A stretch of 64,000 bases of DNA, from the NCBI RefSeq assembly GCF_014635185.1, contig NZ_BMCM01000001.1:434001-498000 (forward strand), in the 5' to 3' direction. The DNA comes from Microbacterium murale (GTDB lineage: Bacteria; Actinomycetota; Actinomycetes; Actinomycetales; Microbacteriaceae). Shown here piece by piece: positions 1-9,956 of this stretch. The translations under genes and the position numbers were made by a program. The notes beneath the pieces were generated by a model that saw nothing but the letters and a program-made list of their open reading frames with translations, had not been told where the DNA came from and did not search any database. Positions within the stretch are counted from its first letter, which is position 1, and each line of letters starts with the position of its first letter.

Positions 1-1131
1 CTGCACGAGGTGCCCCCGACCGTCGAGGCCGTCGAGTTCGAGACTGTCGCCGCGCAGATCGCGGCTCCCGCGTGGCCGGTCGCCGGCAGCGCGGGCGTGG
101 GCATCGCAGGGCTCTCATCGGTCACGTCATCTGCGGACGCCGTATCGATCGCCAGCGTGACGAAGGTGGTCACAGCCCTGATGGTGCTGGATCGGATGCC
201 GCTTCAGCTCGGTGAGCAGGGACCCGAGTTCGCCTTCAGCTACAGCGACAGCGTCGAGTACTGGGATTACCGTCGCGCGGATCAGTCGGCACTGGATGTG
301 CCGGTCGGCGGAGTACTCACCGAATATCAGTTGCTGCAGGGCACCCTGCTCGGGTCTGCGAACAACTACGTCGACCGCCTGGCACGCGAGATCTGGGGCT
401 CGGATGCCAGCTTCGCGGATGCCGCGGCGAGGTGGCTCGCCGACCGCGGGCTCTCCGGCATCACGGTCGTGACACCGTCGGGCTTCGATGAGGGCAATGT
501 CGCCACTCCCGAGGCCCTGCTGCAGCTCGGCGAGCGTGCGATGCAGAACCCGGTGTTCGCGGAGATCGTCGGAACGGTCAGCGTGGACATCCCGGGTGCC
601 GGCGTCGTCACGAACACGAACGGGATGCTCGCAGACCCTGGTGTCGTCGGCATCAAGACAGGAACGCTCGTGGGGTGGAGCATGCTCACCGCGAAAGATG
701 TCACGATCGGCGACACGACCGTCCATCTTTACGCCGCAGTGCTGAATCAGGGCGACGACGCCGAGCGTCTCGCGGTGACCCGTTCCCTGTTCGCCGACGC
801 CGAGGCCGCACTCGAGGCGATGGCACCTGCGGTTCCGTCCGGGACTGTCGTCGGTACGGTCGACACCCTGTGGGGTGCGAGCGTCGATCTCGTCACGGAC
901 GAAGACGCGACTGTGCTGCTGTGGAATGGGGCGGCTGCCGGCGCCAGCGCGACGCTCGCTCTCGGCGACGAGGAGCAGCGTGACGCCGGCGATGAAGCGG
1001 GCACGCTCAGCGTGAGCGGCCCCCTGGATGCCGTGGATGTCGGCGTCTCTCTGTCGGATGAACTGTCGGGCCCGAGTCCGTGGTGGCGTCTGACGCATCC
1101 GTTCGAGCTTCTCGGTGTTGTGGCCGGCTGA
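1..1131 (+). CDS. D-alanyl-D-alanine carboxypeptidase (peptidase S11), 5' partial
   Basis: Penicillin-binding-protein-type hydrolase that trims the terminal D-Ala from peptidoglycan stem peptides outside the membrane. The three active-site motifs are present in order: SVTK (about residues 49-52 counting from the GTG at base 10), SAN (116-118) and KTG (216-218). After them comes a C-terminal region of about 150 residues that could be the beta-rich domain usual in the family. The frame is open from base 1 and no signal peptide is visible, so the true start and export signal lie upstream of the window; the GTG at base 10 is probably internal. The neighbouring exporter genes are convergent. Confidence 0.85.
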   Translation: MHEVPPTVEAVEFETVAAQIAAPAWPVAGSAGVGIAGLSSVTSSADAVSIASVTKVVTALMVLDRMPLQLGEQGPEFAFSYSDSVEYWDYRRADQSALDVPVGGVLTEYQLLQGTLLGSANNYVDRLAREIWGSDASFADAAARWLADRGLSGITVVTPSGFDEGNVATPEALLQLGERAMQNPVFAEIVGTVSVDIPGAGVVTNTNGMLADPGVVGIKTGTLVGWSMLTAKDVTIGDTTVHLYAAVLNQGDDAERLAVTRSLFADAEAALEAMAPAVPSGTVVGTVDTLWGASVDLVTDEDATVLLWNGAAAGASATLALGDEEQRDAGDEAGTLSVSGPLDAVDVGVSLSDELSGPSPWWRLTHPFELLGVVAG

Positions 1132-1173
1132 CGCGCAGCCGGCCACAACCTCCGAACTCAGAGACTTCCGACC

Positions 1174-3282
1174 TCAGAGACCCGTCGGCTCCTCGGCGTC
1201 GACGTCAGCCGCGCCCGCGGGAACAGCGTCCGGCTCGGCCTCTCCGGTGACGACCACGGGCGTCGTGCCGGTCATGGCCTCCTCGGCATCGATGTCGGTC
1301 GCGGCCTGCTCGAACTGCGACTGGTACAGCCGCCAGTACGCACCCTGCGCCGCGATGAGCTCGTCATGCGAACCCTTCTCGACGATGTCGCCGTGCTCCA
1401 TCACGAGGATGAGGTCGGCGTCGCGGATGGTCGACAGACGGTGCGCGATCACGAACGACGTGCGCCCCTGGCGCAGTGCCGCCATCGCGTGCTGCAGCAG
1501 CAGCTCGGTGCGAGTGTCGACGGCGCTCGTCGCCTCATCGAGGATGAGGATCGATGGCTTCGCCACGAATGCGCGCGCGATCGTGATGAGCTGACGCTCG
1601 CCGGCCGAGACATTCGCCGCATCCTCTTCGAGAACCGTCTCGTAGCCGTCGGGAAGCGCGTGGACGAAGCGGTCGACGTACGTCGCCTTCGCTGCATCCA
1701 GCACCTCTTCATCGGTCGCCGATGCCCGGCCGTACCTGATGTTCTCCAGGATGGAACCGGCGAACAGCCACGGGTCCTGCAGCACCATACCGGTGCGCGA
1801 GCGCAGCTCGGATCGGGTCACCTTGGAGATGTCCTGACCGTCGAGCAGGATCCGGCCGCCGCTGAGCTCGTAGAAGCGCATGATGAGGTTCACCAGCGTC
1901 GTCTTACCTGCGCCGGTGGGTCCCACGATCGCGACCGTCTGACCCGGCTCCACCCGGAACGAGAGGTCGTTGATCAGCGGGCGCTCCGGCGTGTACGAGA
2001 ACGAGACGTTCTCGAACTCGATGACGCCCTTGCCCTCGACGAGGGCCGGTGCATCAGCAGCATCGGGATCCTGCTCATCGGCGTCGAGGAGGTCGAAGAC
2101 CCGCTCGGCCGAGGCTGTGCCGGACTGCACCACAGCAGCCATGCCACCCAGCTCGCTCAGCGGCTGGGTGAACTGCTGCGAGTACTGGATGAACGCCTGC
2201 ACGTCGCCGAGGCGAAGCTGACCGCTCGCGACCATCAGGCCTCCGAGCACGGCGATGCCGACATAGGTCAGGCTGCCGACGAACGTCATGGCCGGCATGA
2301 TGATCCCCGACAGGAACTGCGCCTTGAAGCTCGCCTGGAACAGCTCTTCGTTCTCGACCTGGAACTTGTCGAGTGCATCCTTCTCACGTCCGTAGACCTT
2401 CACCAGCGCGTGACCGGAGAATGCCTCCTCCACCCGTGCGTTCAGGCGACCGACCTTGCGCCACTGCGAGCCGAAGGCCTTCTGCGACCTGGGACCGATG
2501 ACGCCGAAGATGACGCCCATGAGCGGCAACGCGACGAGGGCGACGAGCGCCAGCTGCCATGAGATGGAGAACATCATCACCAGCACGCCGACGACGGTGA
2601 GCACCGATGTCAGTGCACCCGAGAGGGACTGCTGCATTGCGGTGGTGATGTTGTCGATGTCGTTCGTGACACGCGAGATCAGTTCGCCGCGCTGCACCTT
2701 GTCGAAGTACGACAGCGGCAGACGGTTGATCTTCGCCTCGACGGATTCACGCAGACGCCACATCGTTCGCACCATGATGACGTTGATGACGTAGCCCTGG
2801 ATCCAGGTCAGCAATGCGGCGCCGACGTAGATGGCGAGCACAGAGACGATGATCCAACGCAGTCGCTCGAAGTCGATGCCCGCGCCGACCTGGAAGTCGG
2901 TGAATGCCGCGACCATGTTCGCGAAGTCATCTTGACCCTGCGACCGCAGGATCTCGATGACCTGCTCCTGCGATGTACCGGCAGGAACGCCGCTGTCGCC
3001 GAGCGTCTTCGAGATGAAGCCCTCGTAGATGATGTTGGTGGCCTCGCCGAGCACCTTCGGCGCAGCGACCGTCAGCACGACTCCGAGCGCTCCGAGGATC
3101 GAGACGAAGACGAACCAGAGGGCGGAGGGCTTCAGCAGACCGATCATCCGGCCGAAGCTCTTGCCGAAGTTGTCGGCCTTGCCAGGGGCGGGGGCGTCCC
3201 ACCCTCCGGCATCCAGGCGCGCCGCGTCGGCGAGCTCGGCTTCATACTGCTCTTCTGCAGTGAGCTGTTCCGGCGTGCTCAT
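1174..3282 (-). CDS. ABC exporter half-transporter, catalytic subunit (permease-ATPase fusion)
   Basis: Half-transporter of 702 residues: an N-terminal extension of about 45 residues, a six-helix exporter domain (about 50-390), then a nucleotide-binding domain. Walker A is GPTGAGKT (454-461) and Walker B ILILDEATS keeps the catalytic Glu, but the signature reads VSAGERQ instead of LSGGQ. The start ATG overlaps the stop of the upstream partner as ATGA, so the two are translationally coupled and almost certainly form a heterodimer. The pattern fits heterodimeric exporters such as TM287/288: this subunit supplies the working Walker B to the consensus site and a degenerate signature to the other site. 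The substrate cannot be told; lipids or drugs are typical. Confidence 0.9.
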   Translation of the reverse strand: MSTPEQLTAEEQYEAELADAARLDAGGWDAPAPGKADNFGKSFGRMIGLLKPSALWFVFVSILGALGVVLTVAAPKVLGEATNIIYEGFISKTLGDSGVPAGTSQEQVIEILRSQGQDDFANMVAAFTDFQVGAGIDFERLRWIIVSVLAIYVGAALLTWIQGYVINVIMVRTMWRLRESVEAKINRLPLSYFDKVQRGELISRVTNDIDNITTAMQQSLSGALTSVLTVVGVLVMMFSISWQLALVALVALPLMGVIFGVIGPRSQKAFGSQWRKVGRLNARVEEAFSGHALVKVYGREKDALDKFQVENEELFQASFKAQFLSGIIMPAMTFVGSLTYVGIAVLGGLMVASGQLRLGDVQAFIQYSQQFTQPLSELGGMAAVVQSGTASAERVFDLLDADEQDPDAADAPALVEGKGVIEFENVSFSYTPERPLINDLSFRVEPGQTVAIVGPTGAGKTTLVNLIMRFYELSGGRILLDGQDISKVTRSELRSRTGMVLQDPWLFAGSILENIRYGRASATDEEVLDAAKATYVDRFVHALPDGYETVLEEDAANVSAGERQLITIARAFVAKPSILILDEATSAVDTRTELLLQHAMAALRQGRTSFVIAHRLSTIRDADLILVMEHGDIVEKGSHDELIAAQGAYWRLYQSQFEQAATDIDAEEAMTGTTPVVVTGEAEPDAVPAGAADVDAEEPTGL

Positions 3283-5006
3283 GCGTCCACCCCCAGCTGC
3301 GATTCGACGATCTCCCGATAAGTCTCATTGGTGGCGACCAGTTCGTCATGAGTGCCGACACCGACCATTGCGCCGCCGTCGAGGACCACGATGCGATCAG
3401 CATCCATGATGCTCGACACGCGCTGCGCGACGACGATCTTCGTCACCTCAGGCAGTTCACGCCACAGGGCCTGCCTCAGTCTCGCGTCCGTCGTGAGGTC
3501 GAGTGCCGAGAACGAGTCGTCGAAGATGAGGATCTCCGGCTGGTGCACGATCGCTCTGGCGATCGCGAGTCGCTGGCGTTGCCCGCCGGAGACGTTGGTA
3601 CCGCCCTGAGCGATGCGCGACTCGAGGCCATCAGGCATCTCCTCGACGAAGTCGCGGCCCTGTGCGATCTCGAGCGCCTGCCAGAGCTCTTCGTCCGTGG
3701 CTTCCTCTCGGCCGTACCGCAGGTTCGACGCCACTGTTCCGGTGAACAGGAAGGGTCGCTGCGGAACCAGGCCGATGGTCTTCCACAGCGCGTCGACGTC
3801 GGCTTCACGCACATCGGTGCCATTGACACGCACGGCGCCGCCTGTGACGTCGAACAATCGTGGGATCAACGAGACGAGTGTGGTCTTGCCCGCACCGGTG
3901 GAGCCGACGATCGCGACCGTCTCTCCCTTGTTCGCGCCGAAGGAGATGCCGGACAGCACCGGAGCCTCGGCTCCCGGATACGTGAACTCGACGTCTTCGA
4001 GCATGACCGTGCCGGGCGCGCTGAAGTCGGCGACGCCGTTGTCCGGGCGGTGCATGCTCGACTCGGCATCGAGCACTTCGCCCACGCGCTCGGCCGAGAC
4101 GGCCGCACGAGGGATCATCATCGCCATGAAGCTCGACATGATCACGCCCATCATGATCTGTCCGATGTACTGCATGAACGCGAACAGGGTGCCGACCTCG
4201 ACGTTGCCCGCGTTGATCTCGATGCCGCCGAACCAGATCACGCCGACGACGGTGACGTTGAGGATCAGCATGAACACGGGGAAGAGCAGCACGAAGAGCG
4301 AGCCGATCTTGCGCCCGAGGATCATCAGCTCCGTGTTGGTGTCGCGGAAGCGCGCTTCTTCGATGGGTTCGCGGACGAACGCGCGCACCACACGGACACC
4401 GGTGAGCTGCTCGCGCATGACGCGGTTGATCGCGTCGAGCTGCTTCTGGTTGCGGCGGAACAGCGGAACCATGCGACCGATGATGAGTACAGCGACGATC
4501 AGCAGTGCCGGCACCGAGACAGCGATCAGCCAGCTCAGTCCGACATCCTGCTGGACGGCCATGATGATGCCGCCGATCGCCAGCAGCGGGGCGGTGACGA
4601 ACATCGTCGCGCCCATCATCGCCAGCATCTGCACCTGCTGCACATCGTTCGTGTTGCGGGTGATCAGCGAGCCGGCGCCGAACTGCGACACCTCGCGTTC
4701 GGAGAAGCCGCTCACGCGGGAGAAGACGTCGGCACGGATGTCGCGCCCGACGCTCATGGCCGCCTTGGCCGCGAAATAGGTGGCGACGATCGAGCAGATG
4801 ATCTGACCGAGCGACACGACGAGCATGAATCCGCCGGTGCGCCAGATGTAGCCGGTGTCGGCCTGGGCGACGCCGTTGTTGATGATGTCGGCGTTCAGGC
4901 GCGGCAGGTAGAGCGTGGCGAGCGCGCTGGCGAACTGGAAAACCAGGACGCCGACGAGGAGCCATCGGTATTTGGAGAGATAGCGGACGAGGAGTTTTCC
5001 GAGCAT
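3279..5006 (-). CDS. ABC exporter half-transporter, degenerate-site subunit
   Basis: Partner half-transporter of 575 residues with an exporter membrane domain (about 10-310) and a nucleotide-binding domain. Walker A is GSTGAGKTT (368-376) and the signature NVSGGQRQ is canonical, but Walker B reads ILIFDDS, with Asp in place of the catalytic Glu. It is therefore complementary to the downstream subunit, which has the good Glu and a poor signature. I chose the ATG at 5006 rather than the upstream in-frame start at 5072 because AAGGAC sits 6 nt ahead of it and translation from there starts directly at the first membrane helix. First gene of a two-gene operon. Confidence 0.9.
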   Translation of the reverse strand: MLGKLLVRYLSKYRWLLVGVLVFQFASALATLYLPRLNADIINNGVAQADTGYIWRTGGFMLVVSLGQIICSIVATYFAAKAAMSVGRDIRADVFSRVSGFSEREVSQFGAGSLITRNTNDVQQVQMLAMMGATMFVTAPLLAIGGIIMAVQQDVGLSWLIAVSVPALLIVAVLIIGRMVPLFRRNQKQLDAINRVMREQLTGVRVVRAFVREPIEEARFRDTNTELMILGRKIGSLFVLLFPVFMLILNVTVVGVIWFGGIEINAGNVEVGTLFAFMQYIGQIMMGVIMSSFMAMMIPRAAVSAERVGEVLDAESSMHRPDNGVADFSAPGTVMLEDVEFTYPGAEAPVLSGISFGANKGETVAIVGSTGAGKTTLVSLIPRLFDVTGGAVRVNGTDVREADVDALWKTIGLVPQRPFLFTGTVASNLRYGREEATDEELWQALEIAQGRDFVEEMPDGLESRIAQGGTNVSGGQRQRLAIARAIVHQPEILIFDDSFSALDLTTDARLRQALWRELPEVTKIVVAQRVSSIMDADRIVVLDGGAMVGVGTHDELVATNETYREIVESQLGVDA

Positions 5007-5167
5007 GAAAGTGTCCTTGTGGGGATAGGGGCAGCGAGTGCCACAGAACAGATTGTCACGAAGCTCGGACATTCGAAACGACGAAGGAGGATTATCCGCT
5101 CAGGGCGAACGATCCGCTGGTCATCGGCGGATTCTGCACCGCGTACAGCAATAGCCGAATGCGCTTC

Positions 5168-6229
5168 TCAGCCGAAGAGCGGCACCTCTGGCGAGTACGC
5201 GCGGGCTGCGGCGCCGGCATCCGGCTCCAACTCCGCGAGCGTCGCCGGCTGCCACTTCGGCGAGCGATCCTTGTCGACCAGCTGGGCACGGATCCCCTCG
5301 ACGAGATCGGGGTGGTGCGTCCCGAACCACAGCACGCGCCGGTACTCGCCGATAAGTGCATCCCGCAGGTCGCCCTCGCGTGCCTCGCGGACGGCGTCGA
5401 GCGTCACGGCGACTCCGGTCGGCGAGAGCTCCGCGAGCATCGTAGCTGTATCGGATGCCGCGGACTCGGTCCGCGCGGAGAGCCTATGAACGACCTCGCC
5501 GATCGTGTCCGCCGAGAACACCTCGTCGATCCAAGCGCGCTCGTCAGCGAGGGATGAGCGCTCCGGCGTCTCGTCGAAAAGCAGCACGAGCTCGGAGGGA
5601 CTGGTCGGGTCGGCACGCTTGCCGAGGGCCTCGCGCAGCTCGTCGAGGTGCGCGGAGGGCACGTAGTAGTCCGCGAAGCCGGCGTACACGGCATCCGCTC
5701 CGGTCATGGTGGTGCCGGTGAGTCCGAGGTACTCGCCGATGCGACCAGGGGCGCGGCCGAGCAGATAGGTGCCGCCGACGTCCGGGGTGAACCCGATCCT
5801 GGTCTCCGGCATCGCCAGGCGACTGCGCTCGGTCACGATGCGGATGGCGGCGTGGCCTGCGAGGCCGATGCCGCCGCCCATCGTGATGCCGTCGGCGAGC
5901 GCGACGACCGTCTTCGGGTACTGCGCGATCATCAGGTTCAGCGCGTACTCCTCGCGGAAGAAGTCGCCGACGCCGTCGTACTGCCCGCTGGTGATCTGGT
6001 CGTAGAGCCCGCGCACGTCGCCGCCGGCGCAGAGGCCGCGATCGCCGGCCCCGTCGATGAGGACGATGTCGATGTCGGTGTCGTCGCGCCAGCGGTCAAG
6101 GGCTGCGGTGAGCTGACGGATCATGTCGAGATCCAGCGCGTTGATCGCCTTCGGCCGGTTCAGGGTGAGCCGTCCCAGTGATCCCTCGGTGCGGACGAGA
6201 ACAGTGGGTGCCGCGGTGTTGTCAGTCAC
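5168..6229 (-). CDS. 3-hydroxyisobutyryl-CoA hydrolase (enoyl-CoA hydratase/isomerase family)
   Basis: Crotonase-fold protein of 353 residues, the usual length for 3-hydroxyisobutyryl-CoA hydrolases of valine catabolism and longer than simple enoyl-CoA hydratases (about 260). Visible landmarks are RLTLNRPKAINALD near the N-terminus, the oxyanion/CoA loop LCAGGDVRGLY (66-76) and AMPETRIGFTPDVGG in the central part, with the C-terminal extension typical of the hydrolase subgroup. The GTG at 6229 is preferred because TAACGT, a good -10 box, lies 7 nt ahead, implying a leaderless transcript; the GTG at 6238 is the alternative. It is divergent from the ABC ATPase gene. Other acyl-CoA substrates in the same subgroup remain possible. 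Confidence 0.85.
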   Translation of the reverse strand: MTDNTAAPTVLVRTEGSLGRLTLNRPKAINALDLDMIRQLTAALDRWRDDTDIDIVLIDGAGDRGLCAGGDVRGLYDQITSGQYDGVGDFFREEYALNLMIAQYPKTVVALADGITMGGGIGLAGHAAIRIVTERSRLAMPETRIGFTPDVGGTYLLGRAPGRIGEYLGLTGTTMTGADAVYAGFADYYVPSAHLDELREALGKRADPTSPSELVLLFDETPERSSLADERAWIDEVFSADTIGEVVHRLSARTESAASDTATMLAELSPTGVAVTLDAVREAREGDLRDALIGEYRRVLWFGTHHPDLVEGIRAQLVDKDRSPKWQPATLAELEPDAGAAARAYSPEVPLFG

Positions 6230-6337
6230 GAATGCCACGTTACCCGCCTGTTTCTTCACGCTTTGCACAGTGCCGACGCGAGATTCTGCGTGTTTTCCGA
6301 CAAGATAGAGAGAACGCCCATCGCAGAAAGGCCCCGG

Positions 6338-8056
6338 ATGCCAGACGGACAGCTGATCGAGTTCGATCACGTGACGAAGCGCTTCGGTGCTGTCGCCGCA
6401 GTGTCGGACTTCTCCGCGCGCGTCAACCCCGGTGTGGTGACGGGATTCCTCGGACCGAACGGCGCGGGCAAGACCACCACGCTCCGGATGCTGGTCGGCC
6501 TCGAACGCCCGACTATCGGTACGACCAAGATCGGCGGCAAGCGGTTCTCCGAATTGCGCGAACCCGCGCGCGTGATCGGTGCGATGCTCGAGAACCCCGG
6601 CTTCCGCGCCCGTCGCACTGTCGAGCGTCACCTGATCGCGACGGCCAAGGCGAACAGCATCCCGCTGTCGCGCGTCGGCGAGCTCATCTCGTTCGTCGGT
6701 CTCGGCGACGACGTCGAGACCCGCATCGCCGCCCTCTCGCTCGGCATGCGCCAGCGACTGAGCGCTGCCACCGCACTCATCGGCGACCCGGGTGTGCTCG
6801 TGCTCGATGAGCCGGCGAACGGTCTCGACCCCGAAGGCATCCGCTGGATGCGCACTCTCATCCGCCGTCTCGCCGACGAAGGACGCACCGTGCTCGTGTC
6901 GTCGCACGTGCTCTCCGAAGTCGAGCAGACCGCAGACGAGATCCTCGTCATCGCCCGCGGCGAGCTGAAGTTCGCCGGCACGATGGAAGACCTCGCCGAC
7001 CCCAGCAGCGGACCCGTCGTCGTCGACGCCGCGGATCGTCCTGCCCTGTCCGAAGCGCTGCGCGGCGCAGGGTTCGAGTTCGAGATCCTGCGCTCCGGCC
7101 TGACCGTGCGCGGCAGCGACGCCGCCAGGATCGGGGCTGTGACCGCCGGTGCCGGCGTGGCGCTGACCACGCTGCAGCAACGCGGTCCGACCCTCGAAGA
7201 CGTCTTCCTCGATCTCGTGAACGACCGGTACGTGCGCGTCGAGAAGCCCGCGACGAATGACCCCGCACTGTTCGAGATGCCGGTCGAAGACGAGCAGCTT
7301 CGGCTCGATTCTGCCGCTCAGCCCGTTTCGGCACCGGCGACGTCATCGCCTGCGCTCGACGACCAGGCGGCCGACGGCCCCGTCGATTCCGATTCCGAGG
7401 CCGAGGCCGCTGAACTCGACGCAACAGGTGATTCCACTCAGGTCGTTGAGCCGGCTGCGGGAGAGACGAGACGCTCCGAGCGAGCCGCACGAGTCGAAGC
7501 GTCCGCGAATTCCACCGACGACGACCGACCGCTCCCCGGCATCGCCGGACTCGCGGCCGTCGCCAGTCTGTTCAACACCAACACACCCTCATCCACTTCG
7601 GCTGCGGATGAAGCGGTTTCAGATGGCGCCGGCGCCGGCGAAGCCGAGAGCGATCCCGCCGCCGAGCTGTCGTCCACCGGCTCGAGCGATGAGGGAGATG
7701 CCGAGTCGGATGCTGAGTCATCGGATGCCGAGGGCATCGACCTCGACGCGACCCGCGTCATCGACGTCGTTCCCGGCGCCGAGCCGACCGCGTCCGCCGC
7801 GTCCTCCGACGTGCCGTTCGCGGGCGACGAGCCTGCTCCGTCATCGGTGTCGGCGGAGACGTCCGACGAGACCGACCCGACCGAAGAGTTCTTCGACGCG
7901 TTCACGGGCGATCCGTCATCCGACGATGACGATGCGCCCGACGCGTCATCCGGCGACGCGTCAGAAGGCGACGCGTCAGAAGGCGGAGACGCAGAGACCG
8001 AAGACTCAGGGGACGGCGACTCGAACTCCGACGAGTCCGCGCACGAACAGCACTGA
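6338..8056 (+). CDS. ABC transporter ATPase with long acidic C-terminal tail
   Basis: The first ~300 residues are an ordinary ABC-2-type ATPase (drug or antibiotic export, CcmA/YxlF-like): Walker A GPNGAGKTT (39-47), signature LSLGMRQR (133-140), Walker B VLVLDEP (153-159), then the usual C-terminal accessory part. The remaining ~270 residues are unusual: Asp/Glu/Ser/Ala-rich, predicted disordered, with short tandem repeats near the end (GDASEGDASEGGDAE, encoded by a repeated 15-bp unit). No permease gene lies beside it, so its membrane partner must be elsewhere. Start ATG at 6338 has AGAAAGG upstream; the longer in-frame start at 6263 lacks support. ATPase identity is secure, the tail's role unknown. 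Confidence 0.85.
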   Translation: MPDGQLIEFDHVTKRFGAVAAVSDFSARVNPGVVTGFLGPNGAGKTTTLRMLVGLERPTIGTTKIGGKRFSELREPARVIGAMLENPGFRARRTVERHLIATAKANSIPLSRVGELISFVGLGDDVETRIAALSLGMRQRLSAATALIGDPGVLVLDEPANGLDPEGIRWMRTLIRRLADEGRTVLVSSHVLSEVEQTADEILVIARGELKFAGTMEDLADPSSGPVVVDAADRPALSEALRGAGFEFEILRSGLTVRGSDAARIGAVTAGAGVALTTLQQRGPTLEDVFLDLVNDRYVRVEKPATNDPALFEMPVEDEQLRLDSAAQPVSAPATSSPALDDQAADGPVDSDSEAEAAELDATGDSTQVVEPAAGETRRSERAARVEASANSTDDDRPLPGIAGLAAVASLFNTNTPSSTSAADEAVSDGAGAGEAESDPAAELSSTGSSDEGDAESDAESSDAEGIDLDATRVIDVVPGAEPTASAASSDVPFAGDEPAPSSVSAETSDETDPTEEFFDAFTGDPSSDDDDAPDASSGDASEGDASEGGDAETEDSGDGDSNSDESAHEQH

Positions 8057-8082
8057 TCAGACGGTACTGACGTCAGTACTGA

Positions 8083-8532
8083 TCACACGGGGCGTGGCCG
8101 GATGACCGGACGCTGACGTCCCTTCACGACCGGTATCGGCGCCGTGCTCGCGATCTCGACGACATCGACGGGCTCTTCTGTGACGTCGAGGCGAAGCGCC
8201 TGCGTGAGGGAGAGTCCGTGCCTGGTCGTGAAGATCAGCCGCTGGAACTGCTCATCGCCTTCGAGGTCGATGACGACGCTCGGGCGACGGCGACGGATGA
8301 GCACGAAGTCCGTCGTCGCTGCGGCCTTCCAGGTTCCGGCCGCGAGGATGCTCGGGATGTGCGTGCCCGGTCCAGGCACGCCGCGCAGCCACGTCCACGC
8401 GTCATCGGTGAGCTGCACCTTCGTGATGGTGTCGCGCGCGACTCGCAGATTCTCGCGATGGAACGTCGCAGCGCGTTCAAGCGGGGAGAGCACAACCTCA
8501 AGCTGTGTCTGATCCAGCAGCAACGTCACCAT
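8083..8532 (-). CDS. conserved hypothetical protein, 149 aa
   Basis: I do not recognise this family. The protein is soluble, without membrane segments or signal peptide, and reads like a small beta-rich domain: alternating hydrophobic strands, a WTWLRGVPGPG loop near residues 47-57 and a basic RRRRP stretch around residue 80. The pattern of short strands followed by a helix is loosely reminiscent of bacterial PH-like domains, but that is a guess. The ATG is preceded by CAGACT 6 nt upstream, the same spacing as other leaderless genes here. It ends just past the ABC ATPase gene on the opposite strand, so the two are convergent. Confidence 0.6.
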   Translation of the reverse strand: MVTLLLDQTQLEVVLSPLERAATFHRENLRVARDTITKVQLTDDAWTWLRGVPGPGTHIPSILAAGTWKAAATTDFVLIRRRRPSVVIDLEGDEQFQRLIFTTRHGLSLTQALRLDVTEEPVDVVEIASTAPIPVVKGRQRPVIRPRPV

Positions 8533-8619
8533 GAACCCAGTCTGCCAGCGACGCCCTGCAAACTGTCTGCGACTTCCTCACAGGACGGCAACAATCCGGT
8601 TGTGTGATTCCGCCAGGAG

Positions 8620-9945
8620 TCACGAACGCGAGGCGGATGCCGCGGCAGCGGCCGCAGCCGGCAACGCCGCCTCGATGCGGGACAGGGCCGCATCGTCGTG
8701 CGCGGCGGTGAGGAACCACGCCTCGAACACGCTCGGCGGCAGGGCGATGCCCTGCTCGCGCATCGAGTGGAAGAAGGGGGCGTAGCGGAACGCCTCCTGC
8801 GCCTGCGCCTCGGCATAGGTGCGCGGGGCGTTCTCCGCGAACACCACACCGAACAGGTTTCCGGCCCGCGGCACGGCGTGCACGACACCAGCGTCGGTGA
8901 GGGCCGCATCCAGGGCATCCGCGACACGAGCGGCCGCAGCATCCACCCGCGCGTAGACGGCGGGCGTCGCGAGCCGCAGCGTCGCGAGCCCCGCCGCCAC
9001 CGACAGCGGGTTCCCCGAGAGTGTGCCCGCCTGGTAGACCGGCCCGGTGGGGGCGAGAAGATCCATGACATCGGCGCGACCGCCCAGCGCGGCGAGCGGC
9101 ATGCCTCCGCCGACGACCTTGCCGAACGTGATGATGTCGGGCAGGTACTCCTCACCGAGCGAGGCCTGCAGCGCCCAGTATCCGGCGTGGTGCACCCGGA
9201 AGCCCGTGAGCACCTCATCGAGGATCATCAGCGCACCGTGCGCGTGCACGGTGTCGGCGATGAAGCGGTTGAATCCAGCATCGGGTTCGACCACGCCCAT
9301 GTTCGCGGCTGCCGCCTCGACGATCACGGCGGCGATCCGGTCGCCGTGCTCGTCGAAGACGGCTTCGAGAGCGGCGCGGTCGTTGTATCCGATCACGAGC
9401 GTCTGCGCCGCGATGGGAGCGGGAACGCCGGCAGAGCCCGGCAGCGCCAGCGTCGCGATGCCGGAGCCCGCCTCGGCCAGCAGACCATCGGAGTGCCCGT
9501 GGTAGTGCCCGGCGAACTTCACCAGCAGATCGCGGCCGGTCGCACCGCGCGCGAGGCGGATCGCGGTCATGGTGGCCTCGGTGCCGGTGGAGACCAGGCG
9601 GACGCGTTCGATCGGAGCGAGGTCGCCCACCCGCACGCGTTCGGTGATGAGTCGGGCGAGTTCGACTTCGCCTTCCGTCGGCGCTCCGAAGGAGAGGCCG
9701 CGAGTCGCCGCTTCCTGCACCGCGGCGACGACGTCGGGATGCGCGTGTCCCAGTAGGGCGGGCCCCCACGAGGCCACCAAGTCGACATACTCTTCGCCGG
9801 CGGCATCCGTGACCATCGCACCCTTCGCGGATGCCAGGAATCGCGGTGTCCCGCCGACGGAGCCGTACGCCCGCACCGGAGAGTTCACTCCGCCGGGGGT
9901 GACAGCGCGCGCGGCGGCGAACAGGTCGTCGTTGCGATCATTCAT
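8620..9945 (-). CDS. hemL: glutamate-1-semialdehyde 2,1-aminomutase
   Basis: PLP enzyme converting glutamate-1-semialdehyde to 5-aminolevulinate, the second step of the C5 route to heme. The 441-residue length fits. Class III aminotransferase features are clear: [18 protein letters not shown] with the cofactor-binding Asp (243-260) and [12 protein letters not shown] with the Schiff-base lysine K276. The ATG at 9945 follows GAGGGGGATTCCC, a strong Shine-Dalgarno, and is 11 bp after the hemB stop; an upstream in-frame extension overlaps hemB and is rejected. It is the last gene of hemQ-hemC-hemD-hemB-hemL. Confidence 0.96.
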   Translation of the reverse strand: MNDRNDDLFAAARAVTPGGVNSPVRAYGSVGGTPRFLASAKGAMVTDAAGEEYVDLVASWGPALLGHAHPDVVAAVQEAATRGLSFGAPTEGEVELARLITERVRVGDLAPIERVRLVSTGTEATMTAIRLARGATGRDLLVKFAGHYHGHSDGLLAEAGSGIATLALPGSAGVPAPIAAQTLVIGYNDRAALEAVFDEHGDRIAAVIVEAAAANMGVVEPDAGFNRFIADTVHAHGALMILDEVLTGFRVHHAGYWALQASLGEEYLPDIITFGKVVGGGMPLAALGGRADVMDLLAPTGPVYQAGTLSGNPLSVAAGLATLRLATPAVYARVDAAAARVADALDAALTDAGVVHAVPRAGNLFGVVFAENAPRTYAEAQAQEAFRYAPFFHSMREQGIALPPSVFEAWFLTAAHDDAALSRIEAALPAAAAAAASASRS

Positions 9946-9956
9946 GGGAATCCCCC

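Noticed and set aside
3348-5489. 713-codon open frame on the plus strand opposite the ABC exporter genes
   Set aside because: His/Asp/Arg-rich translation with no domain; it is the antisense shadow of two clear ABC transporter genes, a usual effect of high GC.
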